A stretch of 64,000 nucleotides of DNA. Origin: Rhodoferax saidenbachensis. GTDB lineage: Bacteria > Pseudomonadota > Gammaproteobacteria > Burkholderiales > Burkholderiaceae_C. This document shows positions 54,219-62,262 of this stretch, piece by piece. The DNA lies in assembly GCF_001955715.1 (NCBI RefSeq), contig NZ_CP019239.1, positions 1,178,001-1,242,000 on the forward strand, in the 5' to 3' direction. The stretch's first letter is position 1; each line of letters opens with the position of its first letter. Below the pieces are notes generated by a model. That model was given only the letters and a program-made list of their open reading frames with translations, did no database searches and had not been told where the DNA came from. Made by a program: the position numbers and the translations under genes.

Positions 54219-55073
54219 ATGCATTTGAAATCCCTCGCAGCCATCCTGATTGCTACTGTTTCCATAGCTGCTCACGCAGCCCCACCAAGGGTTTGCGTCG
54301 ATTATTCTTACAAAATCCCAAATGTGCGGCCGGCCTTGTGTGAGGCCGCCCAGTTGCAGGACATGCAGGCGCGTTCGGTGCAGGGCCGCACCGTCTGGGG
54401 GCGCGATATACGTCCTGCAGATGCCAAGCTGCGCATCCTGGTGGTGGGCGGCATCCATGGCGACGAGATGTCGTCCAGCTCGCTGGTGTTCCACTGGATT
54501 GCACTGGCCGGCGCGCCGGTGGCCGACATGCCACAACCCGTGCATTGGCGCTTCATTCCCACGCTCAACCCCGACGGCCTGTTTGCCCGCCCCTCGCGGC
54601 GCATGAATGCCAATGGGGTGGACCTGAACCGCAACTTCCCCACGCCCAACTGGGACCGCGATGCCAAGCTCTACTGGGAAGGCCGCACCAAGCGCGATCC
54701 GCGCCGCTGGCCTGGCTCGAAGCCCTTGTCCGAGCCCGAGTCGCGTTTCTTGCACGAGCAGATGGACAGCTTCAAACCCAACCTGATCGTCAGCGTGCAC
54801 GCACCCTATGGCGTGCTGGACTTTGATGGCCCGTCGGTGCCGCCCAGCAAACTGGGGCGCCTGTACCTGGACCAGGTGGGTATCTTCCCGGGCTCGCTGG
54901 GTAACTACGGCGGCATCCACAAGGGAGTGCCAGTGGTGACGATTGAGCTGCCCAGCGCGACCCACACACCGCAGGACCCGGAGATCCGCCAGATGTGGAT
55001 TGACCTGTTGCGCTGGACCAGCGATCGCCTGGGTCCCAGCATCAAGACTGCGGCAGTGCCCTTACCCAAGTAA
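54219..55073 (+). CDS. M14 zinc carboxypeptidase-like (MpaA-like murein peptide amidase)
   Basis: A 284-residue protein with a signal peptide (MHLKSLAAILIATVSIAAHA). The M14 metal motif is VVGGIHGDEMSSS (His and Glu), then NGVDLNRNFPTP (substrate Arg), SVHAPYGVLDFDG (third metal His) and TIELPSATHT (catalytic Glu). It should cut a C-terminal residue or a gamma-D-Glu-diaminopimelate bond of murein peptides. E. coli MpaA is cytoplasmic, whereas this one appears exported. The hydrophobic part of the signal peptide coincides with the reverse of a family A repeat half. Confidence 0.85.
   Translation: MHLKSLAAILIATVSIAAHAAPPRVCVDYSYKIPNVRPALCEAAQLQDMQARSVQGRTVWGRDIRPADAKLRILVVGGIHGDEMSSSSLVFHWIALAGAPVADMPQPVHWRFIPTLNPDGLFARPSRRMNANGVDLNRNFPTPNWDRDAKLYWEGRTKRDPRRWPGSKPLSEPESRFLHEQMDSFKPNLIVSVHAPYGVLDFDGPSVPPSKLGRLYLDQVGIFPGSLGNYGGIHKGVPVVTIELPSATHTPQDPEIRQMWIDLLRWTSDRLGPSIKTAAVPLPK
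54249..54288 (-). repeat. Partial family A repeat inside a signal-peptide sequence
   Basis: On the minus strand: GGGGCTGCGTGAGCAGCTAT, then GGAAACAGTAGCAATC, matching the right half of the family A copies at 17962 and 2823. On the plus strand, in frame, it encodes IATVSIAAHAAPP of the M14 peptidase signal. The match is shorter than in other copies. Confidence 0.5.
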
Positions 55074-55131
55074 GCCACTGGGCTGTTCCAGTGTGACAGG
55101 CCTTTGCAAAGGCCTGTGGTAAGTTGCCGCC

Positions 55132-56592
55132 ATGAATATTCTTGACGTAGCGGTGGTGGGTGCAGGGGTAGGCGGTTTGTGCGCGGCCATCCGCCTGCGC
55201 GAGAGCGGTGTGCAGTCCCTGGTGGTGCTGGAGCGCAGCAGTGAAGTGGGCGGAACCTGGCGCGACAACGTGTACCCGGGCTGCGCCTGCGATGTGCCTT
55301 CGCACATGTACTCGTTCTCCTTTGAACCCAACACGCAGTGGACGCGCCCTTACCCGCAGCAGCAAGAGATTCAGAACTACATCTTGCGCGTGGTCGACAA
55401 ATACGCGCTGCGCCCGTTGATCCGTTTCAACACCTCTATCGACGCCATGCGTTGGCTGCCTGACTTGGCGTGCTGGCAGGTCGATGTGGCAGGGCAGGAG
55501 CCAGTGCTGGCCCGCCATGTGGTGCTGGCCACCGGCCCGCTGAACAAACCGCTGATCCCCGACATTCCCGGCGTGCAGGACTTTGCGGGTGTTGCATTCC
55601 ACTCCAACCAGTGGCGCGGCGATGTGGAACTGCGTGGCAAACGCATTGCCGTGGTCGGCACCGGTGCCAGCGCGGTGCAGATCGTGCCCGAGATCGCGCC
55701 CGATGCAGCGCATGTCGATGTGTTCCAGCGCACCGCCGCCTGGGTGTTGCCACGCTGGGACCAGCCCTATGGCGCGTTGCGCCGCTGGGCCTACCGCTGG
55801 GTGCCGGGCCTGCAGCGCCTGAGTCGCTGGCGTGTGTACTGGTTCAACGAGTTGGTGGGCATGGGCTTCATGGGCTCCAAACGCATGCAAGGCATGCTGA
55901 TGAAACTCTCGGGGTACCACCTGAAGAGCCAGGTGGCAGACCCGGAGATGCGCAAGGCGCTCACCCCCAACTTCAACCCCGGCTGCAAGCGCCTGTTGAT
56001 CTCCAACACCTGGTTCCCCACATTGCAGCGGCCGAACGTGCAACTGGTCACGCAAGCCGTAGCGCGCATTGCGCCCGAAGGTGTGGTGGGCGCGGATGGC
56101 GTGCTCTACCCCTGCGACGTGATCGTCTGGGGCACCGGCTTCAAGGCCACCGAGTTCGTGGCGCCCATGCAGATTCATGGCGAAGCACAAGGTGGCGTTG
56201 CGCCCGAGTTGGGCGCCCTGTGGCGTAGCCAGCCCGCACAAACCCGCCTGGGCATCACGGTGGCAGGCTTCCCCAACCTGTTCATGCTGGTAGGCCCCAA
56301 CACGGGGCTGGGCCACAACTCCATCATCTTCATGATCGAGGCGCAGGTGAACTACATCGTGGGCGCGCTGCGCAGCCTGCGCCAGCAAGGCAAGACGGTT
56401 CTGCGCTTGCGCACCGATGTGCAGCGCGATGACTACGCGCTGATGCAGCAGAAGATGAAGGGCACCGTGTGGTCTTCGGGCTGCAAGAGCTGGTACCAGA
56501 ATGCCGATGGGCATATCGATACCTTGTGGCCAGGGTACACGTGGGAGTACTGGTTGAAGACGCGGCGGTTTCAGGTTTCGGACTACCTTTAA
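55132..56592 (+). CDS. Flavin-containing (Baeyer-Villiger-type) monooxygenase
   Basis: A 486-residue flavoprotein. The FAD-binding loop is VVGAGVGGLCAAIRLRESG at residues 6-24, the NADPH-binding loop VVGTGASAVQIVPEIA at about 174-189, and between them FAGVAFHSNQW resembles the FxGxxxHxxxW fingerprint of class B monooxygenases. A C-terminal LGHNSIIFMIEAQVNYI segment is typical. It likely inserts oxygen into ketones or N/S-oxygenates substrates using NADPH. It stands alone; the next gene on the strand lies past the inverted repeat that borders the accessory island. Confidence 0.9.
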   Translation: MNILDVAVVGAGVGGLCAAIRLRESGVQSLVVLERSSEVGGTWRDNVYPGCACDVPSHMYSFSFEPNTQWTRPYPQQQEIQNYILRVVDKYALRPLIRFNTSIDAMRWLPDLACWQVDVAGQEPVLARHVVLATGPLNKPLIPDIPGVQDFAGVAFHSNQWRGDVELRGKRIAVVGTGASAVQIVPEIAPDAAHVDVFQRTAAWVLPRWDQPYGALRRWAYRWVPGLQRLSRWRVYWFNELVGMGFMGSKRMQGMLMKLSGYHLKSQVADPEMRKALTPNFNPGCKRLLISNTWFPTLQRPNVQLVTQAVARIAPEGVVGADGVLYPCDVIVWGTGFKATEFVAPMQIHGEAQGGVAPELGALWRSQPAQTRLGITVAGFPNLFMLVGPNTGLGHNSIIFMIEAQVNYIVGALRSLRQQGKTVLRLRTDVQRDDYALMQQKMKGTVWSSGCKSWYQNADGHIDTLWPGYTWEYWLKTRRFQVSDYL

Positions 56593-56611
56593 CGGCCTTG
56601 GCGTTGGCTAC

Positions 56612-56695
56612 GCCCCACCGGGCTGGCCCAGCGCAGGGCCTCAGAGGCGCTTCGCTTGCCAAGTCGGCCCCACGCCGGGCCAGCCCGTTGGGGCT
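56612..56695. repeat. Family D repeat, left border of accessory island
   Basis: A 35-bp core at 56636-56670 (beginning GGGCCTCAGAGGCGCTTCGC and ending AAGTCGGCCC) is present as an exact reverse complement at 61112-61146. Around it, CGGGCTGGCCCAGCGC and CGCCGGGCCAGCCCG are themselves an inverted pair, so each copy can fold as a hairpin. Confidence 0.85.
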
Positions 56696-56720
56696 GCGGG
56701 GTGACTTTGGACTGCTAAGT

Positions 56721-56760
56721 GGCGGAAGAAGACGTTCAAAAATTCACCCGAATGGGGGAT
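56721..56760 (+). repeat. 40-bp direct repeat, copy 1
   Basis: Begins GGCGGAAGAAGACGTTCAAA and ends CACCCGAATGGGGGAT. It matches 59582-59621 in 36 of 40 positions, same orientation, about 2.86 kb away. It lies just inside the family D border and before the lipoprotein gene. Confidence 0.8.
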
Positions 56761-56820
56761 GTTCGGGCCATGCCAGGACAGTCACAATGCAATTTAATTT
56801 GGTTCCACGCCACAGCCTTC

Positions 56821-57495
56821 ATGAAACAGAAAATAGCGATTGTCTTTATCGGTTTACTTTTGGGCGCGTGTGCAGATGTGCCACAGTCGTCAAATTCACG
56901 TCCTTGTGATGTAACGGTTTTTCAGGATGGGAACCAGGTTGTTGGTGTAACACCGCCTAATGGCGTCACAACGTTCACTCTTCAAAATAGGCCGTTTACG
57001 CTCAGAGTTGCAAAGCTCGAGTGCAAGCCAAGTATTGGCACCTTCAGCAGTTTTGAAAGAATGCGCTCGCTCGGTGCTCAAAACAGCAAACTATTCACAA
57101 CCACAGGTTTTGAAATGGCTGAGGATCCCGCAAACCTGCGCGTTTTGCCTGCGCCCCGCGACGCTGAGCGCATTGCTGCTGCCGATTTCGGCAACATGTT
57201 TGGTGACGTAGGTACAAGACACTTTAACGATATTTGCAAACGAGATGGCAAGTGTCCGATTCCTGTCATGGCATTTAGAAGTTACTGGAATTTTTCGAAA
57301 AATAAAGAAGGCACTCCAAATACGGAAGCGACGCTTGATCCCACTGCACCACGTGGCTCTGCACTACCTCGTAAGCCAGTTTCACTCATGGTCTACACAG
57401 AAACTGAACGTTTTTTGCACCCTCAAGCGATAGGGAATTGGCCAGCAGAGATCGTCTTGGAAACACACCCTTTACTGCTTGTATTTAAGAATTGA
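56821..57495 (+). CDS. Putative lipoprotein, unknown
   Basis: A 224-residue protein with a lipoprotein signal: MKQKIAIVFIGLLLGAC, lipobox LGAC with Cys17. The mature part has an early beta-rich region (CDVTVFQDGNQVVGVTPPNG, TFTLQNRPFTLRV), reminiscent of PEGA-like surface modules. A cysteine pair lies further on (DICKRDGKCPIPV). No family is recognised. A frame start at 56719 would run through the direct repeat and is rejected. Base composition is visibly more A/T-rich than in the BVMO gene upstream, consistent with acquired DNA. Confidence 0.65.
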   Translation: MKQKIAIVFIGLLLGACADVPQSSNSRPCDVTVFQDGNQVVGVTPPNGVTTFTLQNRPFTLRVAKLECKPSIGTFSSFERMRSLGAQNSKLFTTTGFEMAEDPANLRVLPAPRDAERIAAADFGNMFGDVGTRHFNDICKRDGKCPIPVMAFRSYWNFSKNKEGTPNTEATLDPTAPRGSALPRKPVSLMVYTETERFLHPQAIGNWPAEIVLETHPLLLVFKN

Positions 57496-57532
57496 GACCT
57501 GGAATCCACGGGCATCACAGCCATCGACGCCT

Positions 57533-57910
57533 ATGAAGCTCGCGCTCTGCCTTTTGCTCATGCTTGCATCGACTGCCGCAACCGCGCAGCCCGAGGCCAA
57601 AGACTTCCCAAGAGCGGCGACCGACTTTCTTGGACAGGAACTTCCTCAGATGGAGGCAGCGATCAAGGTCTCTGATCGCGCATATTTCGTCTCAGCTACG
57701 ACTCGCATGAAGAATTTTCTTGAGGGTTGGGGCCTTAGCGGGGACGCAGTCGCCCTAGAGCAATTCCCGATGTGCACTGAAGCAGTAACGGATTTTGTGA
57801 TCGTTGGGTTCTGCAAAATATCGCCGCCCGGCGCCATCTGCGATCCTGAAACCTTCTTCCCAAAATTCGAACGCAATCTATTGAGGTGCCGCAGTGCAGC
57901 TGGCGTCTAG
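57533..57910 (+). CDS. Small secreted protein, unknown
   Basis: A 125-residue protein with a signal peptide (MKLALCLLLMLASTAATAQ, cleavage after about residue 18). The mature domain is mostly helical and carries several cysteines (FPMCTEA, VGFCKI, GAICDPE, LLRCRS), possibly two disulfides. The family is not recognised. It starts 37 bases after the lipoprotein stop on the same strand, so the two may form one transcript in the island. Confidence 0.6.
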   Translation: MKLALCLLLMLASTAATAQPEAKDFPRAATDFLGQELPQMEAAIKVSDRAYFVSATTRMKNFLEGWGLSGDAVALEQFPMCTEAVTDFVIVGFCKISPPGAICDPETFFPKFERNLLRCRSAAGV

Positions 57911-58037
57911 ACGCCCACAGACTGATTGCGGTCTTTCACAGCACTCCAAAGCAGTTATTCAGCGGTATCTCCGAATAGGGCTGGGTGCGGGCGTAGTCGT
58001 TTGCCCAACCCTCGGCCCTTATTTGCCCCCATTTAGA

Positions 58038-58514
58038 TCATCGCCGCATTCCATCGCCCCCATTGAAGACGCTCAATCCTTTGGCAATGCTTTCGCAGAT
58101 ATCCAAAACCACATCGTCTCTCATGGAAGGACCGAACAGAGCGTGCAATCTGGCAATCAGCAGGTGTTGGCCTTTGGGGCCACTTAGGTTGATGGACCAG
58201 CCAGCATTTCTTGCAAACGGGCTTGCATATACCCTTGTGAATTCACGCAGAGAGATGGTCTTTGATTTGCGAACTGGATTGAAGACGGAGTAAAAAAAGG
58301 TCGCTTCCCTCGAGTGGAATGAAATGACAACTTTCTCAACTCGGGATACCCACCATGCTGCAAGCAGTGCGACGATGATGAGTACAAACATCGCTTTAAG
58401 GGTGATGCTTGGGGGCGCAAGCGCGCTGCCCAAGAGCATCCAGACACCCATGAAAGGTATCCCCGGATGTCTAGGTATTTGAATCGAGATTTCGTTCCGT
58501 TCCTGTTGATGCAT
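58038..58514 (-). CDS. Membrane protein, unknown
   Basis: A 158-residue protein with one long or two short hydrophobic segments (about residues 17-60; FMGVWMLLGSALAPP and AMFVLIIVALLAAWWV). A beta-rich soluble tail follows (VVISFHSREATFFYSVFNPVRKSKTISLREFTRVY) that resembles a PH-like or bPH domain seen in small membrane proteins. No confident family. It is encoded opposite to its upstream neighbour and transcribed towards it. Confidence 0.55.
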   Translation of the reverse strand: MHQQERNEISIQIPRHPGIPFMGVWMLLGSALAPPSITLKAMFVLIIVALLAAWWVSRVEKVVISFHSREATFFYSVFNPVRKSKTISLREFTRVYASPFARNAGWSINLSGPKGQHLLIARLHALFGPSMRDDVVLDICESIAKGLSVFNGGDGMRR

Positions 58515-58628
58515 TTGAGCTCATGTTTTCAAACATGACCAAGAAACCTACAGCGGTCGTTGAGTGACCGCTTTCGCCGCAGTGCGGAATTTCGAATTCA
58601 CTGCCAAAAAGTGAACATTGCCCAACGA

Positions 58629-59228
58629 CTACTGCATAAGCGCCACAAAACCCGGGGTTGAATAGACTTTGGACAGGAATGACTCAATCCCCGTTTCCAT
58701 CGCTTTCATGATTTCACCGCATCCCGTTACCGCCTTGAACGAAACAGGAAAGGTGTATTCATTTTTAACGGAAAAAGAAGCCTTGCCAGGGGCAGAAAAT
58801 GTCGCAGACATTTTCCAAGCGCCGCCGCCAAAAGAGCTAAAGTCAAACTCATCCAGCGTCGCTTGTATCCGCGCGGAGTTTTCATTGGTCACACCAGATG
58901 CCACCAATTCCATATTGAGGGCCGCCTCCATCAGGGAAGAAAATGGGGTTTTATTGGGCCCATATACCGGAAAGCTGCCGCGGCACAACAACATATTCCT
59001 ATTGTCTTTTGCAGCATCAAATGTGACCAACTGCATTTCGGGAATCTTTTCCTTGAGGCTTTTCAGGAATTCAATGTTCTTCTCTGAAGGCTTATAGCCA
59101 GTAGCCACATAAACGCGAAAGGCGGGAGTCACAATGGTTTGCCCGCCGGGCAAGATGAAAACTTCATTTTCTTGCGCCATGGCAGCGCACGAAACAAGCA
59201 TTCCGCAAATAATGTAGACAAACTTCAT
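58629..59228 (-). CDS. Secreted protein, unknown
   Basis: A 199-residue protein with a signal peptide ending near CAAMAQ (residues 1-19). The mature part has mixed alpha/beta composition with two cysteines (LLCRGSF and TGCGEIM). The segment IPEMQLVTFDAAKDNRNMLLCRG resembles a periplasmic binding or BON-like core only loosely, so no function is assigned. It lies in the A/T-rich island. The 114-base gap to the next gene on the same strand contains a CCAAAAAGTGAACATTGCCC stretch, one of several related pieces in the island. Confidence 0.6.
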   Translation of the reverse strand: MKFVYIICGMLVSCAAMAQENEVFILPGGQTIVTPAFRVYVATGYKPSEKNIEFLKSLKEKIPEMQLVTFDAAKDNRNMLLCRGSFPVYGPNKTPFSSLMEAALNMELVASGVTNENSARIQATLDEFDFSSFGGGAWKMSATFSAPGKASFSVKNEYTFPVSFKAVTGCGEIMKAMETGIESFLSKVYSTPGFVALMQ

Positions 59229-59693
59229 GGGTTGATTCTTAGAGGTTGGAGTGATTGAAAACGATTACCTTGACTAACTTAGTCGACTCCACTGTCGGGC
59301 TCTCTACGGTAGATAAATTCAAGAGTTCGATGTGAAGCCGAGGCGATTCTGATTGCTTCCCCGTGGTTTGGCTATCCCCCGTTCAGGTGAATTTTTAGAC
59401 CTAGTACTCGACTTACAGCTGGAGACAGTGCGCCCGTTTGAAAGCAGACATTGTCCGATGACTGGTTGTGGCCCTTAGCCGCAGTCGACCCAAAGCGGTC
59501 CTCCGCACTCCTGGAATACAAGCCCGAAAGCGGACATCCGATCTGCTACAAATGAGATGCGCCTGCCGAGGTCGCCTATGCGGCGGAAGCAGTCGTTCAA
59601 AGAATCACCCGAATGGGGGATATTCAAGCATCTGAATTGAGTTAAGAATTGGTACGACCATGCCTGTATGTCGACTTTTAAAGAATTGCGTCT
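59229..59693. other. Gene-free stretch in the island
   Basis: No gene is supported in these 465 bases. Contents: two short related motifs, TTGAAAGCAGACATTGTCCG near 59440 and CCGAAAGCGGACATCCGATC near 59523, and copy 2 of the 40-bp direct repeat at 59582-59621. A promoter for the small gene at 59694 should lie at its right end. Confidence 0.5.
59582..59621 (+). repeat. 40-bp direct repeat, copy 2
   Basis: Begins GGCGGAAGCAGTCGTTCAAA and ends CACCCGAATGGGGGAT. Four mismatches to 56721-56760. It bounds the right side of the segment holding the four secreted or membrane protein genes. Confidence 0.8.
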
Positions 59694-60023
59694 ATGACAC
59701 CTGAGGTACAGAAGAAGGGCCTTGAGTTGCCCCACGTAACTGCTGCATTGGCGGGCGCGATAGGTCTTCTAAGTCTGATTCAACGGCAGGAAATTTCTGC
59801 TGGAGACTTCTGCGTGCGCTTTGAGCACATGTGGAATTTTGAATTTAATAATGAAGCCCTCTCGGATAAAGAGTACCAATCGTTGGACGCATTATTCGAC
59901 GAAGTGGTTTGGTTTTCCCCACTGCCGCGAGCGCAATGGGAGTATCCAAAATACAGGGATGAAGCCGAAATTCGGGCGGCAGTTGCGGCAACAATTCGTT
60001 CGTTCGATTTACCAAACGCGTGA
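59694..60023 (+). CDS. Small acidic protein, unknown
   Basis: A 109-residue acidic, helix-rich protein: SLIQRQEISAGDFCVRFEHMWNFE, then ALFDEVVWFSPLPR, then DEAEIRAAVAATIRSF. The layout (small, acidic, an LF-DEV core) loosely resembles colicin-D/self-protective immunity proteins, but the match is by eye only and weak. It precedes the phospholipase-D-like gene by 37 bases on the same strand. Confidence 0.5.
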   Translation: MTPEVQKKGLELPHVTAALAGAIGLLSLIQRQEISAGDFCVRFEHMWNFEFNNEALSDKEYQSLDALFDEVVWFSPLPRAQWEYPKYRDEAEIRAAVAATIRSFDLPNA

Positions 60024-60060
60024 CCGCTTTCAGTCTCTAGGCGTCTCAACTAGGCTTCAA

Positions 60061-60777
60061 ATGAACAAGATTCCTTCAGACCAACTTCTCTTTGAAGTCG
60101 AGGACGTGCTGCGAACAATGCCTCCAGCCCAGAGTTTGGGGAACGACGACTTCGAGGTGCTTGCATGGTTGGGTCGCGCATCAGCAGCAGTTCATGCATG
60201 GGACCCGTTGAAAGCCGTTGCACTCTTTGACAGCCACGTAGGGCGCTTAAGTTCGGCTGGGGCGCGGGACTTCAACTCAGCAATGCGTGGCGTGCTTGTG
60301 ATGTTGCATCAGGCTCGCAACGATCTTCGGATGAAGACCACCGGCCCACTTTCCGTGGGCGTAGTGAAGGGCAGCGTCTTTGAGTACTTCGACGAGATTC
60401 GCCGGGTCATCGAAGTCGCGCGAAGTGACCTACTCTTTGTCGATCCATTCCTAGATGCCGAGTTTACCTCTAGATATTTGCCATTCGTCGCCAGCGGAAC
60501 ATCAGTGAGACTGCTAGGCAGAGAGAAGATCCCCGGGTTGGTCGCGGCCGTCGGTCTCTTTGCAGCACAACACGGCCTGTCCATCACCGTACGCTCATCT
60601 GGCGGCCTGCATGATCGATACATACTGGTTGACGGCGTGGCCTGCTACCAGTCTGGAGCCTCATTCAAGGATGGCGCGAAGAAGGCCGGGACGACACTCA
60701 CTCAGATAACTGACGCATTCGTTGGCGTCCGCGACACGTACGAAGCACTGTGGGCAGCAGGAACAGTCCATGTCTAG
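60061..60777 (+). CDS. Phospholipase-D-like (HDR-motif) protein
   Basis: A 238-residue protein. The N-terminal half is helical; the C-terminal part has one PLD-like half-site: SDLLFVDPFLDAEFTSRYLPF, then GGLHDRYILVDG with the active-site-like His, then YQSGASFKDG. A single HDR/HKD half suggests a dimeric enzyme or a binding domain, as in some proteins tied to defence or DNA repair. The start at 60061 is preferred over a longer frame that overlaps the previous gene. An attC-like site begins ten bases after the stop, so it resembles an integron cassette gene. Confidence 0.65.
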   Translation: MNKIPSDQLLFEVEDVLRTMPPAQSLGNDDFEVLAWLGRASAAVHAWDPLKAVALFDSHVGRLSSAGARDFNSAMRGVLVMLHQARNDLRMKTTGPLSVGVVKGSVFEYFDEIRRVIEVARSDLLFVDPFLDAEFTSRYLPFVASGTSVRLLGREKIPGLVAAVGLFAAQHGLSITVRSSGGLHDRYILVDGVACYQSGASFKDGAKKAGTTLTQITDAFVGVRDTYEALWAAGTVHV

Positions 60778-60787
60778 TGCGAGCGAG

Positions 60788-60915
60788 GCCCAACCCCTCG
60801 CTCAACCGGACCCGCTACGGCAGGCCACCTTGGCCCGGCCGCGGCAGCAGTAACATCGTCGCAGTCCAGGCCAAGGCGTCCCGCCTTCGCGGGCCGGTTA
60901 GCTCGGACGTTATGA
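60788..60915 (+). other. attC-like integron recombination site
   Basis: Left end GCCCAACCCCTCGCTCAACC pairs with right end GGCCGGTTAGCTCGGACGTT: the reverse complement of the left end (GGTTGAGCGAGGGGTTGGGC) aligns with extrahelical bases, the layout of attC R''-L''/L'-R' arms. GCCCAAC fits the R'' consensus RYYYAAC; the right core is GTTATGA. Length 128 bases, within the attC range. The variable centre contains a further inverted pair (CCACCTTGGCC against GGCCAAGGCG). No integrase gene is in the window. Confidence 0.6.
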
Positions 60916-61009
60916 CTGTTTCGGAGCGCCGCAAAAGACCGCTATCAGTCTAAAGCAGCAGTTTTACGTATCAATTCACGTGCAGGCAATTGGCTGTAGA
61001 TTTATAAGA

Positions 61010-61070
61010 AAAATCAGCCTGTAGCCCTCGTAAATAGAGCGCAACAAGCTATAAATTTAATAGCATTTGC
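61010..61070 (+). repeat. Short interspersed repeat (family A)
   Basis: AAAATCAGCCTGTAGCCCTC, then GAGCGCAACAAGCTAT and TTTAATAGCATTTGC. It is the copy most like the one inside the MobA-like gene at 182-240. It lies between the attC-like site and the right family D border. Confidence 0.8.
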
Positions 61071-61089
61071 AGTGCCCACGCCCTCAGTC

Positions 61090-61176
61090 CTAAGGGGCAG
61101 GCCGGGGCTGGGGGCCGACTTGGCAAGCGAAGCGCCTCTGAGGCCCTCGGCTCCGGTCTGCCTCTTGGGGAGGACC
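61090..61176. repeat. Family D repeat, right border of accessory island
   Basis: 61112-61146 (beginning GGGCCGACTTGGCAAGCGAA) is the exact reverse complement of 56636-56670. Outer arms GGCAGGCCGGGGCT and GGCTCCGGTCTGCC are an imperfect inverted pair. It ends 13 bases before the stop of the next minus-strand gene. Confidence 0.85.
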
Positions 61177-61188
61177 ACTTAAAGGGAT

Positions 61189-61482
61189 TCAGCCGACAGC
61201 AGAAGCCACCAACTGCCCCCGCGCCTTGTCCACCCACACCTGCAGGTTGTCCAAGAGACCCTGCTGGCTGAACGAACAACTCTCTTCGCTGAACAGCGCA
61301 CTGGACTCCAGCCGGTCCAGCAGACCCAGTAGCACCTCGGCATAACGAGGCGCCAGTGCATCCAGCAGTACGTTCTGGGAACGCGCCAAATCGGATAACG
61401 CGTGTGGCGTCAAGGCGCCGCTGCGCAATTGTTCCAGCGCGGTTTGCACCGCGTCGAGTTGGGTCTGGGCAGTCGTTGGCAT
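61189..61482 (-). CDS. Conserved small helical protein, unknown
   Basis: A 97-residue protein, almost entirely helical by composition (TQLDAVQTALEQLRSGALTP; QNVLLDALAPRYAEVLLGLL; GLLDNLQVWVDKARGQL), with no signal or membrane segment. It starts 6 bases after the stop of the amino-acid ABC ATPase gene on the same strand, so it is probably co-transcribed with the transporter. Function unknown. Confidence 0.65.
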   Translation of the reverse strand: MPTTAQTQLDAVQTALEQLRSGALTPHALSDLARSQNVLLDALAPRYAEVLLGLLDRLESSALFSEESCSFSQQGLLDNLQVWVDKARGQLVASAVG

Positions 61483-61488
61483 ATGTGG

Positions 61489-62241
61489 TCAGTGCCCCAA
61501 AATCTTCGACAGGAAGTCCCGGCTGCGTTCGCTTTGCGGGTTGTTGAAGAAGTCGTGCGGGTTGTTCTGCTCGACGATCTGGCCTTGGTCCATGAAGATC
61601 ACACGGTCGGCCACGGCCTTGGCGAAGCCCATTTCGTGGGTCACGCAGATCATGGTGATGCCGTGGCTGGCCATCTCGACCATCACGTCCAGCACTTCCT
61701 TGATCATCTCGGGGTCAAGCGCCGAGGTGGGCTCATCAAACAGCATGATCTTGGGCGTGAGACACAACGCGCGCGCGATGGCCACGCGTTGCTGCTGACC
61801 GCCGGAGAGTTGCAGCGGGTACTTGTGGGCTTGCTCGGCAATACGCACGCGCTTGAGCTGTTCCATGGCCTTTTCTTCGGCGTCTTTCTTGGGCATCTTG
61901 CCCACCCACATGGGCGACAGCGTCAGGTTTTCCAGCACCGTGAGGTGGGGGAACAGGTTGAACTGCTGGAACACCATGCCGACCTTTTTGCGCACGTCGT
62001 CGATGGCTTTGATGTCGTCGGTGAGTTCTACGCCGTCGACGATGAGGTTGCCTTGTTGGTGTTCTTCAAGGCGGTTGATGCAGCGGATTAGCGTGGACTT
62101 GCCCGAGCCGGACGGGCCGCAGATGACGATGCGTTCGCCTTTGGTGACGGTCAGGTCAATGTCGCGCAACACATGGAAGTTGTTGCCATACCATTTGTTG
62201 ACTTTGTTAAAAGTGATGATGGGTTCAGAGGTTTCGGACAT
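61489..62241 (-). CDS. Polar amino-acid ABC transporter ATP-binding protein (GltL/AapP-like)
   Basis: A 250-residue ATPase of the PAAT family: Walker [28 protein letters not shown] (Q-loop), signature [15 protein letters not shown], Walker [16 protein letters not shown] and the switch His in CVTHEMGFA. It powers uptake of glutamate, aspartate or other polar amino acids with the two permeases encoded directly upstream. The start is the ATG at 62241 ([11 protein letters not shown]), 21 bases after the preceding permease stop. Confidence 0.94.
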   Translation of the reverse strand: MSETSEPIITFNKVNKWYGNNFHVLRDIDLTVTKGERIVICGPSGSGKSTLIRCINRLEEHQQGNLIVDGVELTDDIKAIDDVRKKVGMVFQQFNLFPHLTVLENLTLSPMWVGKMPKKDAEEKAMEQLKRVRIAEQAHKYPLQLSGGQQQRVAIARALCLTPKIMLFDEPTSALDPEMIKEVLDVMVEMASHGITMICVTHEMGFAKAVADRVIFMDQGQIVEQNNPHDFFNNPQSERSRDFLSKILGH

Positions 62242-62262
62242 GGTGTTTCCTGGACGCAATAT

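Noticed and set aside
59694..60023. Assignment of the small acidic protein as a colicin-type immunity protein.
   Set aside because: The resemblance is only in size, acidity and a short LF-DEV pattern; there is no nuclease toxin gene beside it, so it is kept as unknown.
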